Source: Spirirestis rafaelensis WJT71-NPBG6
GTDB taxonomy: Bacteria > Cyanobacteriota > Cyanobacteriia > Cyanobacteriales > Nostocaceae
Direction of reading: 5' to 3'
Assembly (NCBI GenBank): GCA_019359015.1
Contig: JAHHID010000056.1
Coordinates: forward strand, 1-51,300
DNA length: 51,300 bases
Positions 43,393 through 51,239 of this stretch are shown one piece after another. Each line of letters starts with the position of its first letter. Position 1 is the stretch's first letter. The notes beneath the pieces are model-generated. The model saw only the letters and a list, made by a program, of their open reading frames with translations, had not been told where the DNA came from and did not search any database. Both the position numbers and the translations under genes were made by a program.

Positions 43393-45414
43393 ATGTCACT
43401 GCAATCTGGATTAGATGCTTTTAAACAAGGACGTTATCAAGAAGCTATTCAATTACTACAAGAATTCAGCCGAAATTGTGTTGATGAAATTTCTCCCGGC
43501 TATTTAAACGCGCAGATGTGGCTATTGAAAGCCTATCAAGCCACAGGAGAAATTGAAAAAGCTCGCGAACTGTGTCAGCAGTTAATGAGCAGCGATAACT
43601 TAGAGGTACGCACCTGGGCAGAAAAAGCTTACCCTACTTTACCTCAGGCTTTAAAAATGCCATCTTGCAAAATTGAAAAAAGCGATGCTGAGTACGGCAC
43701 GCAGCGCGATCGCGCTACGACTGCAAGTGTCAAGTTAGCAATGAAGGGCGTAGGTGGTAGTTTAGTATTAGCATCTGGTGTCACCCTCACCTTGCTGTTT
43801 GGCATGGTGTTTGTTTTAGGTTTAGCCCTGGTATTTATTGTAAATAGCGATGCACCTGTAAATGGATTAGCGATCGCTCTAGCTATCACTGTTATTTTCA
43901 ACCTCGTTGCCTTCTTTTTGTCTCCCTTTTTGATGGACTTAACCCAAAGTTGGCTCTACCATACTCGTTGGGTAGACATAACAGAAGTTCAAAATCTCAG
44001 TCCAGAAACAGCCAGAGTAATTCGTCGCGTTTGCCAGCAGAAAAAGCTAAAAATTCCCCGATTGGGAATCATTGACGACCAAAACCCCACGGCTTTTACT
44101 TACGGTTCATTACCTAACAGTGCCCGTTTAGTCGTCAGTAACGGACTTTTCACTTACCTAGATGATGATGAAATTGCTACCGTCTACGCCCACGAATTAG
44201 GACACATCGTCCATTGGGATTTTGCGGTGATGACAGTAGCTTCCACTTTAGTGCAAATCTGCTATTTAATTTACATTACAGCCAGAAACCTTGGGCGTGG
44301 CGGCGGGGATAGCAAAATCAAAGATGCGGCACAAACTGCTGCCTTAGCTGCCTATGTATTTTACTTTATCGGTACATACTTAGTACTGTATCTCTCTCGC
44401 ACACGAGAATACTTTGCTGATCACTTTGCCGCAGAAACTACCGGCAACCCCAACGGACTTTCCCGCGCCTTAGTGAAGATAGCCTACGGAATTTTAGAAG
44501 AAGGTTCGCGGACAAAAGAACCCAGCCGCTTAATTGAAGGTACTCGCGCTTTAGGTATTTACGATCATAAAGCTGCTGCCTCTACAGGAACCGCTTATCG
44601 CATTGCTTCCGATCCGCAAAAAATCGGTCGCGTCTTTCTGTGGGATATGTTTAATCCGTGGGGCTGGTGGATGGAGTTAAATTCCACTCACCCCTTGACT
44701 GGCAAACGAGTCCGCGCTCTCAGCACCTATGCAGAACAGCTAGGTTTAGCAACTGAATTCGACATGGGGCGAGTTATTGGCGAAGGCAAAACTCTGAATA
44801 AAAGTAAGCTTTACGGCAGCTTTCTGTTAGATGTTATCCTGTACGGTGCCGAAACCATTGGGTTTGTCGCCGGCTTAATTATTAGCGTTATTCTTTGGTC
44901 AAGTTCACAAAACCCAGGTTTGATGCTGGGTGCGCCACTCATCGGCTTAGGCGTAGGAGTGGTAATCAAAGCCTTGATCATGTTCCCCAGCTACAGCCAA
45001 GCGCCAGAAACCGACGTTCTCACTTTGATGTCAGACCCTTATGCTAGTCCGTTGCGTGGAAGACCTGCGAAACTGCAAGGTACACTAATTGGTCGTGGGG
45101 ATTCCGGTTATAAATTTGGTTCCGATTTGAAAATCCAAGACCGTAGCGGAATGCTTTATCTGCATTACGCTTCCCGTTTTGGTCCCATTGGTAATTTCTT
45201 ATTTGGGATGAAACGAGTTGAAAGCTTGATTGGCGAAGAAGTTGGAGCGGTAGGTTGGTTCCGTCGAGGTGTTGCCCCCTGGATGGATTTGAGTAAACTC
45301 AACAGTGAAAGTGGCACCATCGTCAACAGTCACCATCGCTTTTGGTCATTCGTCTTCGGTGGCGGATCGATTATCCTAGGAGTGGTCATTACATTGTTTA
45401 TGACCGGCAGATAG
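43393..45414 (+). CDS. M48-family membrane zinc protease with TPR-like N-terminus
   Basis: A 673-residue protein. Residues 1-85 resemble TPR helices (GLDAFKQGRYQEAIQLLQEF, LLKAYQATGEIEKARELCQQ). Two membrane segments (about 122-150 and 158-182) precede the protease domain, with HELGH at 267-271 and the third zinc ligand Glu in SRTREYFADHFAAE. NSTHPLTGKRVRAL is also typical of HtpX/M48B proteins. The C-terminal 180 residues have further hydrophobic segments and a soluble part (GTLIGRGDSGYKFGSDLKIQ). It probably performs membrane-protein quality control. It is longer than HtpX (about 290 residues). A TnpB transposon ends one base after its stop codon. Confidence 0.87.
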   Translation: MSLQSGLDAFKQGRYQEAIQLLQEFSRNCVDEISPGYLNAQMWLLKAYQATGEIEKARELCQQLMSSDNLEVRTWAEKAYPTLPQALKMPSCKIEKSDAEYGTQRDRATTASVKLAMKGVGGSLVLASGVTLTLLFGMVFVLGLALVFIVNSDAPVNGLAIALAITVIFNLVAFFLSPFLMDLTQSWLYHTRWVDITEVQNLSPETARVIRRVCQQKKLKIPRLGIIDDQNPTAFTYGSLPNSARLVVSNGLFTYLDDDEIATVYAHELGHIVHWDFAVMTVASTLVQICYLIYITARNLGRGGGDSKIKDAAQTAALAAYVFYFIGTYLVLYLSRTREYFADHFAAETTGNPNGLSRALVKIAYGILEEGSRTKEPSRLIEGTRALGIYDHKAAASTGTAYRIASDPQKIGRVFLWDMFNPWGWWMELNSTHPLTGKRVRALSTYAEQLGLATEFDMGRVIGEGKTLNKSKLYGSFLLDVILYGAETIGFVAGLIISVILWSSSQNPGLMLGAPLIGLGVGVVIKALIMFPSYSQAPETDVLTLMSDPYASPLRGRPAKLQGTLIGRGDSGYKFGSDLKIQDRSGMLYLHYASRFGPIGNFLFGMKRVESLIGEEVGAVGWFRRGVAPWMDLSKLNSESGTIVNSHHRFWSFVFGGGSIILGVVITLFMTGR

Positions 45415-45500
45415 GTGACGTACCTACACCTCCTGAGTACAGGTAGGTGTAGGCTTCTCAAAGACTCCTCAATGAGGACATTGTTTGAGCTTTTAGACCT
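45415..45500 (-). ncRNA. Predicted omega RNA scaffold (3' part) of TnpB
   Basis: By analogy with characterised TnpB systems the guide RNA scaffold comprises the last tens of bases of tnpB and the right end of the element. That corresponds here to about 45500 down to 45415, including the 13-bp hairpin at 45423-45453. The guide would be the next bases on the minus strand, starting CTATCTGCCGG at 45414. The 5' boundary is a guess. Confidence 0.45.
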
Positions 45501-46642
45501 TGCGCCCCACGGTTCTTTATGTTTATAGCCGCGTTCAAATCTCTGCACAAACTCCCGTGGCATACAGGACAATTGTGCATCCTTTGAGATAGCGGCTTTT
45601 TAAGTTTTTGACCACAACTAGAGCATTCTTGGCTAGTGTCATTTGGATTTACAGCTATTACCTTCAAGCCAGCATTTGCGGCTTTGTTTGAAAGTATGGT
45701 TACAAACTGTCCCCACCCAGCATCATTGATACTTTTAGCCAATCTTGTTTTAGATAGTCCTTTGATATTCAACTTTTCAACAGCTATGACATCATACTTA
45801 TCAAGCAGTGATTTAGCTGTTTTAAAGTGGAAGTCTTTACGGGTATCAGCCACCTTTTTGTGCCGCTTACCCAACTTTTGAATAGCTTTTTTACGTCGAT
45901 TAGAACCCTTTGTTCGTCTCGATACTTTACGTTGTGCCGATTTTAATTTACGTTCAGCTTTGCGTAGATACTTTGGTGCTTTAGTTCTAGAACCATCCGA
46001 AGCAACGTAAAAATCAATTAAGCCAACATCAATTCCGACAATATTATCAACATCAAAATCGGGTTTTATTGTTGGAACTCTTTTATCATCAAGGCTTAGA
46101 GTTACATAATAACCGTCTGCTTTTCTGGTAATGGAAACAGCTTTAATATAAAACCCGTCCGGTATTTGACGATGAACAATTACTTTTACGTCCCCAATTC
46201 TTGACAACTTAATTTTATTGTTAGCAAAATGTTCTCTTTTGAATTGAGGATAGGTGAAAGTTTTGTATTGACCTTGGCTCTTAAATCTAGGTCTACCAGA
46301 TTTTTTACCGTTAATATCGCCCTTTAACCATCGCTCAAAAGTTATTTCAACTTTTTTCGGGACTTCTTGAAGTACTTGAGAGTGAATCTCTTTGTACCAA
46401 GGTCTATCAATTTTAAGTTGAGTTAGTGAGGCTTTTTGGTTGTAGTAGTTAGGTTGGTCTTTTAATTCGGGTAAATAACAGATTAAAGGACATCTATCAA
46501 CCGGACATCTGTTCTGTTCATACCAATCAAACCTTTGGGCAAGCAAATAGTTGTATTGACAACGAAGCATTTCAAGCGTCTTATCAATTTTTTCTGCCTG
46601 CTCTTTTGTCGGTTTGATTTTGTACTGGTATGAAATTCTCAT
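45458..46642 (-). CDS. tnpB: TnpB RNA-guided nuclease (IS200/IS605 family)
   Basis: A 394-residue protein with all catalytic parts of an active TnpB. RuvC residues are D205 in GIDVGLIDF, E289 in AVEKLNIKG and D368 in CRDLNAAINI. The zinc ribbon is CSSCG...CPVC (C340, C343, C358, C361). The N-terminal OrfB helix-turn-helix (KIKPTKEQAEKIDKTLEMLR) is intact. Known TnpB proteins cut DNA next to a short transposon-adjacent motif, guided by an omega RNA made from the gene's 3' end and the right end of the element. Here the bases following the right end on the minus strand are the 3' end of the M48 gene. ATG at 46642. Confidence 0.92.
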   Translation of the reverse strand: MRISYQYKIKPTKEQAEKIDKTLEMLRCQYNYLLAQRFDWYEQNRCPVDRCPLICYLPELKDQPNYYNQKASLTQLKIDRPWYKEIHSQVLQEVPKKVEITFERWLKGDINGKKSGRPRFKSQGQYKTFTYPQFKREHFANNKIKLSRIGDVKVIVHRQIPDGFYIKAVSITRKADGYYVTLSLDDKRVPTIKPDFDVDNIVGIDVGLIDFYVASDGSRTKAPKYLRKAERKLKSAQRKVSRRTKGSNRRKKAIQKLGKRHKKVADTRKDFHFKTAKSLLDKYDVIAVEKLNIKGLSKTRLAKSINDAGWGQFVTILSNKAANAGLKVIAVNPNDTSQECSSCGQKLKKPLSQRMHNCPVCHGSLCRDLNAAINIKNRGAQGLKAQTMSSLRSL

Positions 46643-46708
46643 TTTTTATTTTTTGCTTTCGACCTCCAAATACGATAACATAAATGCAAAGACATTGTGT
46701 AGGCATAA

Positions 46709-46885
46709 ATGAAAGCCAAAGCATTAAATGTGAGAATATCTGAACGCAGATTAAATAAATTACGCTTATACTCTGCTCAAAATGATAAAACTATGACTCA
46801 CGTTATTGAGGATTTTATCGACTCCCTTAATATTAAAAATGGTGATTCCTCATCGACTCCCTGCCCGGTCAAGCCTAAGGCTTGA
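46709..46885 (+). CDS. Small ribbon-helix-helix (CopG-like) protein
   Basis: A 58-residue protein. The pattern KALNVRISERRLNKLRLYSA followed by NDKTMTHVIEDFIDSLNI is that of ribbon-helix-helix DNA-binding proteins: a short strand with alternating residues, then two helices. It is divergent from tnpB with 66 bp between starts, so it probably belongs to the same mobile element and may repress the shared promoter region. The final residues (SSSTPCPVKPKA) are unstructured. Small divergent RHH genes beside tnpB recur in cyanobacterial elements. Confidence 0.75.
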   Translation: MKAKALNVRISERRLNKLRLYSAQNDKTMTHVIEDFIDSLNIKNGDSSSTPCPVKPKA

Positions 46886-46924
46886 ATTAGTTGGAAGTCA
46901 TTTCGTCATCACCCAAAAATTCAT

Positions 46925-46964
46925 CCCACACTGCCCTTACAGGTCAGATGTGGGGCTTCTTTTT
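46925..46964 (+). terminator. Hairpin terminator after the RHH gene, possible left end of the TnpB element
   Basis: CCCACACTG (46925-46933) pairs with CAGATGTGGG (46945-46954) with one bulge, and a CTTCTTTTT run follows. Read on the minus strand it looks like the subterminal hairpin of an IS605-type end (GAAGCCCCACA...), so it may serve both roles. Confidence 0.6.
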
Positions 46965-46994
46965 GATTCAGCTAAACCAGGATGAGGTACACCT

Positions 46995-47804
46995 ATGGAG
47001 CCAAGAAGGAAAGGCTCTGCTACTGAAGTGTTTTATTATCTAAATTCTCTAGTCAAACATCGTCAAAAATCTGTTGAGAATGATTGGCAATCTTATGTAT
47101 TGCCGCATAGTAATATTGAAAGTTTAGCCCCGAATCTATGGCATGTAACAGGCACGCTGCCTAATCCGATGCTTCCACCACGGGAAATGGTGATCTTTAA
47201 GCTTTCAGATGGTGACTTGCTGATTCATAGCGCGATCGCTTTAGACTCCGAGACAATGACAAATCTCGAATCTCTCGGAACTCCGAAAATCCTGGTTGTG
47301 CCTAATCGAATTCATCGCTTGGATGCAGTTGTGTATAAACAGCGTTACCCGAAGCTCTTGGTTGTTTGTCCATCCGCAGCATTGCCATATGTTGAAGAAG
47401 TTGTGTCAGTTGATGGACTTGCCGAAGAAGTTCTACCTAACTATGGAATTGTCTGCCACGATCCTGCCGGAATTCGTCCGCAAGAGCTTGTTTACGAACT
47501 ACCATTATCACCGGGCAAAGCGTTGGTGTTTACAGATATCTTGTTTAACTTGACAGAATCCTATCTTCAGCAGTACGCACCCAAAAGTAAGCTCGTCCTT
47601 CAGTGGATAGGAACCGGTGGGTTCTTCGGAATTACCGAGTTAGGTAAGCGGTTTTTTATGAGCGATCGCAAAGCTTATCGTCAATGGCTCGAAGAATTAG
47701 CCACCAATACATCTGACTTACACGTAATTTGTGTTGCTCATGGTAGCCCAATCGTTACTAACTGTAACCAAAAGCTTTATGAGGCAGCAGCACGATTGTT
47801 GTAG
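46995..47804 (+). CDS. DUF4336 protein (metallo-beta-lactamase-like)
   Basis: A 269-residue protein with the DUF4336 pattern: LAPNLWHVTGTLPNPMLPPR, MVIFKLSDGDLLIHSAIALD, then VVPNRIHRLDAVVYKQRYPK. The fold is that of the metallo-beta-lactamase family with a non-standard metal site (H in NRIHRLD, later FTDILFN and CVAHGSPI). The natural substrate is unknown. It begins 25 bp downstream of the TnpB-side terminator. An AGGATGAGG sequence precedes the ATG at 46995. Confidence 0.7.
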   Translation: MEPRRKGSATEVFYYLNSLVKHRQKSVENDWQSYVLPHSNIESLAPNLWHVTGTLPNPMLPPREMVIFKLSDGDLLIHSAIALDSETMTNLESLGTPKILVVPNRIHRLDAVVYKQRYPKLLVVCPSAALPYVEEVVSVDGLAEEVLPNYGIVCHDPAGIRPQELVYELPLSPGKALVFTDILFNLTESYLQQYAPKSKLVLQWIGTGGFFGITELGKRFFMSDRKAYRQWLEELATNTSDLHVICVAHGSPIVTNCNQKLYEAAARLL

Positions 47805-47867
47805 AAGAATCTTTACATAGGAGTGTGTTTTCCATCAATGCCAGGTGCGACTTTCAAACAGCTTTGC

Positions 47868-48680
47868 TTACTTTTTTTCTTGTGCCAGTTTAGCTTTAGC
47901 TTGTTGCCAAAGCGCTTCTAACTCATCCAAAGTGTAATCGGAAAGGGGGCGTTCAGCAAACGCCTCCATTTTTTGTAACCGCTGAATAAATCGCAGATTT
48001 GTACCTTGTAAAGCTTCTGACGGGTCAAGATTATTCCATCGCGCAAGCTGAATAATCGAAAATAGTAAATCGCCTAATTCCGCTTGTTGTTCTGCTGGTG
48101 TTTCTTGTTCTAAAGCTTGTTCAAATTCCCCTAACTCCTCATGAAACTTTGCCCACACACCATCAATATTTTCCCACTCAAACCCAGCAGCAGCCGCTTT
48201 TTGGGAAATCTTCATTGCCGCTATCATTGGGGGAAGAGTCTTAGCATAACGACTGAGTTTAGAAGTTAGCTTTTGGTTTTCTGGGGATGTTTCGCCTTTT
48301 TCTTCAGCTTTGATTTGTTCCCAATTTTGCCGCACTTCATCAACACTTTCCACCGATACATCACCAAATACATGGGGATGACGGCGAATCAACTTTTGGG
48401 AAATGCCTTGAGCAATTTCTTTGAGGGAAAATTGTTGATATTCGCTGGCGATTTGCGCTTGCAATACTACCTGTAATAGTAAGTCTCCCAGTTCTTCGGC
48501 GATCGCATCCTTATCGCCACTCTTAATTGCGTCTACCACTTCATAAGCTTCTTCTATCACATATGGTGTCAGCGTTTCGGGAGTTTGCGCCAAATCCCAC
48601 GGACAACCACCATCAGGCGATCGCAACTTTGCCACCACATCAATTAACTCTTGTAACGCTGCCAAAGTGTCATTTGTCAT
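47868..48680 (-). CDS. mazG: Nucleoside triphosphate pyrophosphohydrolase MazG
   Basis: A 270-residue two-domain MazG that hydrolyses NTPs or aberrant dNTPs to NMP and pyrophosphate. The first domain begins RSPDGGCPWDLAQTPETLTP and has the metal motifs EEAYE and EELGD. KLIRRHPHVFGDVSVESVDE is the classic bridge. The second domain has EELGEFEQALEQE and AELGDLLFSIIQLARW. The start codon overlaps the stop of the upstream DUF2227 gene (ATGA at 48680-48677), so translation is probably coupled. Nucleotide-pool cleaning under stress is the expected role. Confidence 0.93.
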   Translation of the reverse strand: MTNDTLAALQELIDVVAKLRSPDGGCPWDLAQTPETLTPYVIEEAYEVVDAIKSGDKDAIAEELGDLLLQVVLQAQIASEYQQFSLKEIAQGISQKLIRRHPHVFGDVSVESVDEVRQNWEQIKAEEKGETSPENQKLTSKLSRYAKTLPPMIAAMKISQKAAAAGFEWENIDGVWAKFHEELGEFEQALEQETPAEQQAELGDLLFSIIQLARWNNLDPSEALQGTNLRFIQRLQKMEAFAERPLSDYTLDELEALWQQAKAKLAQEKK

Positions 48681-49324
48681 TTTCCCCTTGTCCCCCTTGT
48701 CTTGCTTGTCCCTCTCGTCGTTCCCTTCGTCCCCCTTCTCCCCCTGTCCCCTTCCCTGCTCCCCCTCCTCCCCGCTTTACGTTTCTTCATTTTCGCACGC
48801 GGTAGCAAACCCTGAACCCCTTGCTTTTGATAACGCTTGTAAGCCGAACCGCCCCAATCGCTGAGAGAATGACTCATAGCACCGAGTTCTAGCCCCAAAA
48901 ATAGGGCAAGGAATTCGCTAGAGTAACGAGTAAGCGATCGCCCAATATTTTCACTTATATCTTGCCAATTCAAAGCCACATTTCCCAGCTTTGCGCCAAT
49001 TATCAAACCTAAGATTGACAACATTGCCAGCAAAGTCGTCAGATAAAGCACCCGCAGCGTTGTCCCAATTATGGGACCATGAGAGAAAAAAGAACGATGG
49101 CGCAAACGTTTTTGATAAGGTAGCCAAATCCAGCGCAACCAACCCCAGCGCTGAAATTGACGCGAGTAAATATCTAAATCGGGACCAAACATCAGCCCAC
49201 CGAACATAAACCCAGAAGCAACCAATAAAGTCAAGTTGCCACTGTGAGTTTGCCAGAAGGTGACGACAACCACAAAGGGTAAAGCCCATAAAGTAATGCG
49301 ATCGTGCGTCCGACCAGAGGGCAT
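48677..49324 (-). CDS. DUF2227 putative metal-binding membrane protein with repeat-derived tail
   Basis: A protein of 215 residues from the ATG at 49324 (MPSGRTHDRITLWALPFVVV, the family start); an ATG at 49426 would add 34 residues encoded by spacer, heptamer repeats and a MITE. GRTHD and FGPDLDIYSRQFQRWGWLRW carry the His/Asp residues suggesting a metal site, and LRHRSFFSHGPIIGT and MSHSLSDWG carry more. Two or three membrane segments are present. The last 37 residues (KKRKAGRRGSREGDRGRRG then TKGTTRGTSKTRGTRGK) are a direct translation of low-complexity DNA at 48681-48790, not a natural domain. It overlaps mazG by 4 bp. Confidence 0.75.
   Translation of the reverse strand: MPSGRTHDRITLWALPFVVVVTFWQTHSGNLTLLVASGFMFGGLMFGPDLDIYSRQFQRWGWLRWIWLPYQKRLRHRSFFSHGPIIGTTLRVLYLTTLLAMLSILGLIIGAKLGNVALNWQDISENIGRSLTRYSSEFLALFLGLELGAMSHSLSDWGGSAYKRYQKQGVQGLLPRAKMKKRKAGRRGSREGDRGRRGTKGTTRGTSKTRGTRGK
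48681..48780. repeat. Low-complexity repeat at the DUF2227/mazG junction
   Basis: TTGTCCCCC-type nine-base units and CCCCTGTCCCC variants fill the last 100 bp of the DUF2227 frame. It is the same repeat class as at 36188 and 41711. It pushes the reading frame into mazG, creating the ATGA overlap. Confidence 0.75.
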
Positions 49325-49326
49325 AG

Positions 49327-49352
49327 GGATTTTGGATTTTGGATTTTGGATT
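49327..49352. repeat. Tandem heptamer repeat
   Basis: The heptamer GGATTTT is repeated 3.7 times (49327-49352), directly upstream of the DUF2227 start codon. Short tandem heptamers are a hallmark of heterocystous cyanobacterial genomes. Confidence 0.85.
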
Positions 49353-49367
49353 AAGCGATCGGCAAAA

Positions 49368-49463
49368 TTAGGACTTACGCACGAACCACGTATTTCTGTC
49401 ATTGCGACGTTAGGAAGCAATCTCAAAGTCTTGTTTTCTCGCGATTGAGTGCGTAAGTCCTAA
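49368..49463. mobile_element. MITE-like element
   Basis: A 96-bp element with perfect 15-bp inverted ends, TTAGGACTTACGCAC (49368-49382) and GTGCGTAAGTCCTAA (49449-49463). TA at each border fits the TA duplication of IS630/Tc1-type transposases, giving ends GGACTTACGCAC. There is no open frame. It lies between the DUF2227 gene and the tRNA-Val gene. Confidence 0.7.
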
Positions 49464-49531
49464 AAATATTTCTCAAAAATAGTAGCGCGATTTGGAATAG
49501 TTTGCTATAGTTTATAAATGTGAGTCAAAAC

Positions 49532-49604
<73 letters not shown>

Positions 49605-49637
49605 TTTTTAATTTTGGTTAATAGCCCAATTGCAGAG

Positions 49638-49675
49638 AACAGCGCATTCCTTATGGTCAGCGCTGTTTGCTTTAT
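49638..49675 (+). terminator. Hairpin after tRNA-Val
   Basis: AACAGCGC (49638-49645) and GCGCTGTT (49660-49667) form an 8-bp stem followed by TTGCTTTATT. It could end the tRNA transcript and, on the other strand, the protease transcript. Confidence 0.5.
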
Positions 49676-49696
49676 TGACTATTAATATTAGAACTA

Positions 49697-51201
49697 CTAA
49701 GGAGACTTCTTAGGCTGAACATCTGAGCCTATTGTCCCCGTATGTCCTTCTTTCCCACCTGTTCCTGCCAAACCGAAGTTATCTTCATTAAACCATTCTG
49801 ACTTCAGCAGCGACCACCAAGCGGCAGTAAGTCCAGCTAACACATAGTCATAGGGAATCCAGCCATAACCCTTTACTCCCCATTCTGGTCCCCAAGAGTT
49901 TCTGATTAAGAATGCACCTTGGGAATAGTGCTTGCGATCGGCACACAACATGAATTTGTAATCATTATATCCAACTACTACAGCGGTGTGCCCACCGACA
50001 ACTTTATCATTCTTTTGATCTGGATAGGGAATATGACCTGGTTCGTTTGAATCTTCGTATGCAGAAGCATAAAGTGTGAACCCAAAAATACAAGGAAAAC
50101 CTGCGGCTAGAACTGCTTTAATTTGAAACAGAAGGCTTTCTTTAGAAATGCCTGGATAATCTAAAAGAAAGTATTTCAGTGTTTTATAATTTTGAGCATA
50201 AGCGTAGCAATATGGAGGTGGTTCTTCGTCTACTTTATCTTCATCGTAACTCCAGGAATCTTCCGGGGGAACACCAAATAGCGCTAGTACTTTGATTGTT
50301 TCTCTTATAGATGCTCCCACGTCTCCTGTAACATTCATTTTTTTGCGTGCAGTTTTATAGAGAAACAAAGCAGAAGGATTTATTTTCTGTTGATAATTTC
50401 TATTAGCAAAATACTCTAACAAAGCGATCGCAGCAAAGGCAGTACAAGAGTTCAGTGACCCCTGATCTCTGACTGGAGAACACCAAAAGCTTAAATCTAC
50501 TACACCAGGAAGAAAAAAGAACGTCTTTTCACTTGAATTTCCGTTTTCATTCCGTATTTTTAATTTTTTAATTACACTGTTGCTTACTAGAGGAATGTAT
50601 AATTGTAAAGTCGGGAAAAGCTCTAACTTTTCTTTTTCTGATTTAGTACTATCCTCATTTTTATCATCAACTACGTTTTCAATTTCAAATACTTCTTGTG
50701 TATCAAAGATGTTAGGCTCAATCTCTAGATTACTAGCTGCATGTACAGCATCTGTAATACATTCTGTAAAACCATTAAGATATTTTTTTAACAAGAAACA
50801 GAACAAAACAGCACTGATAAATTCCTTTCTCTCTGCAAGAAATTTATTTTTCTCTTTGGTACTTTTAGCTTTATGTTCATCTTCATCAAGTTTTTTTTCT
50901 ACCTTTTCAAGTGACTGTATTTTAAATTTCAGAAGACATACAGCTTTAGTAATCGCAAATTTAGCTAATTCTTTCTGAGAATATCCTAAAGTAGTTTTGC
51001 TTTCAGAGGATGTTGGAGAATTTTGCTTTCAGAGGATGTTGGAGAAAGAATTTCTTCAAATTTATTAAAGCCCATTTCTATAAAATCTTCAAAACTCTGA
51101 TTTTTCGATTGAGCTAAAGGAGAAAGGATATGAATAATAGCTGAAATTATTGGTTGAAATAAATATGAATGTTGTAATACCAATTTAATATGAAGCTGCA
51201 T
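49697..51201 (-). pseudogene. Papain-like (C1) protease gene broken by a 26-bp tandem duplication
   Basis: Two frames together form one C1-peptidase-like gene. The first runs from an ATG at 51201 to a stop at 50986; the second continues to 49697 with the protease domain. Catalytic Cys lies in DQGSLNSCTAFAA, His in GGHTAVVVGYND and Asn in IRNSWGPEWGVKGYG. Removing one copy of the 26-bp duplication (50995-51046) joins EEILSPTSSESK directly to TTLGYSQKELAKFAITK in one frame. The N-terminal region is helical and of unknown role. The downstream fragment has only a TTG (50806) as its first usable start, so normal expression is unlikely unless the duplication reverts. The gene's 5' end may also be cut by the IS630-type element at 51234. 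Confidence 0.75.
50995..51046. repeat. Perfect 26-bp tandem duplication
   Basis: The 26-base unit beginning TTTTGCTTTCAGAGGATG occurs twice without a mismatch, at 50995-51020 and 51021-51046. As 26 is not a multiple of three, it shifts the reading frame of the protease gene. Confidence 0.95.
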
Positions 51202-51239
51202 ATAATAGGCAAGTACAAACTCAATAATTTTAGATGCCC

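Larger units (their letters stand above)
45415..46970 (-). mobile_element. IS200/IS605-type (IS1341-like) TnpB transposon, no TnpA
   Basis: The unit contains tnpB (minus strand), a small divergent ribbon-helix-helix gene, and terminal hairpins. The right end is a hairpin, CCTACACCT plus CCTG (45423-45435) against CAGG and AGGTGTAGG (45440-45453), followed on the minus strand by TACGTCAC, which ends at 45415, flush with the stop codon of the M48 gene. The left end is less certain and is placed near the hairpin at 46925-46964. No tnpA (Y1 transposase) is present, so mobility would depend on a helper. Confidence 0.65.
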
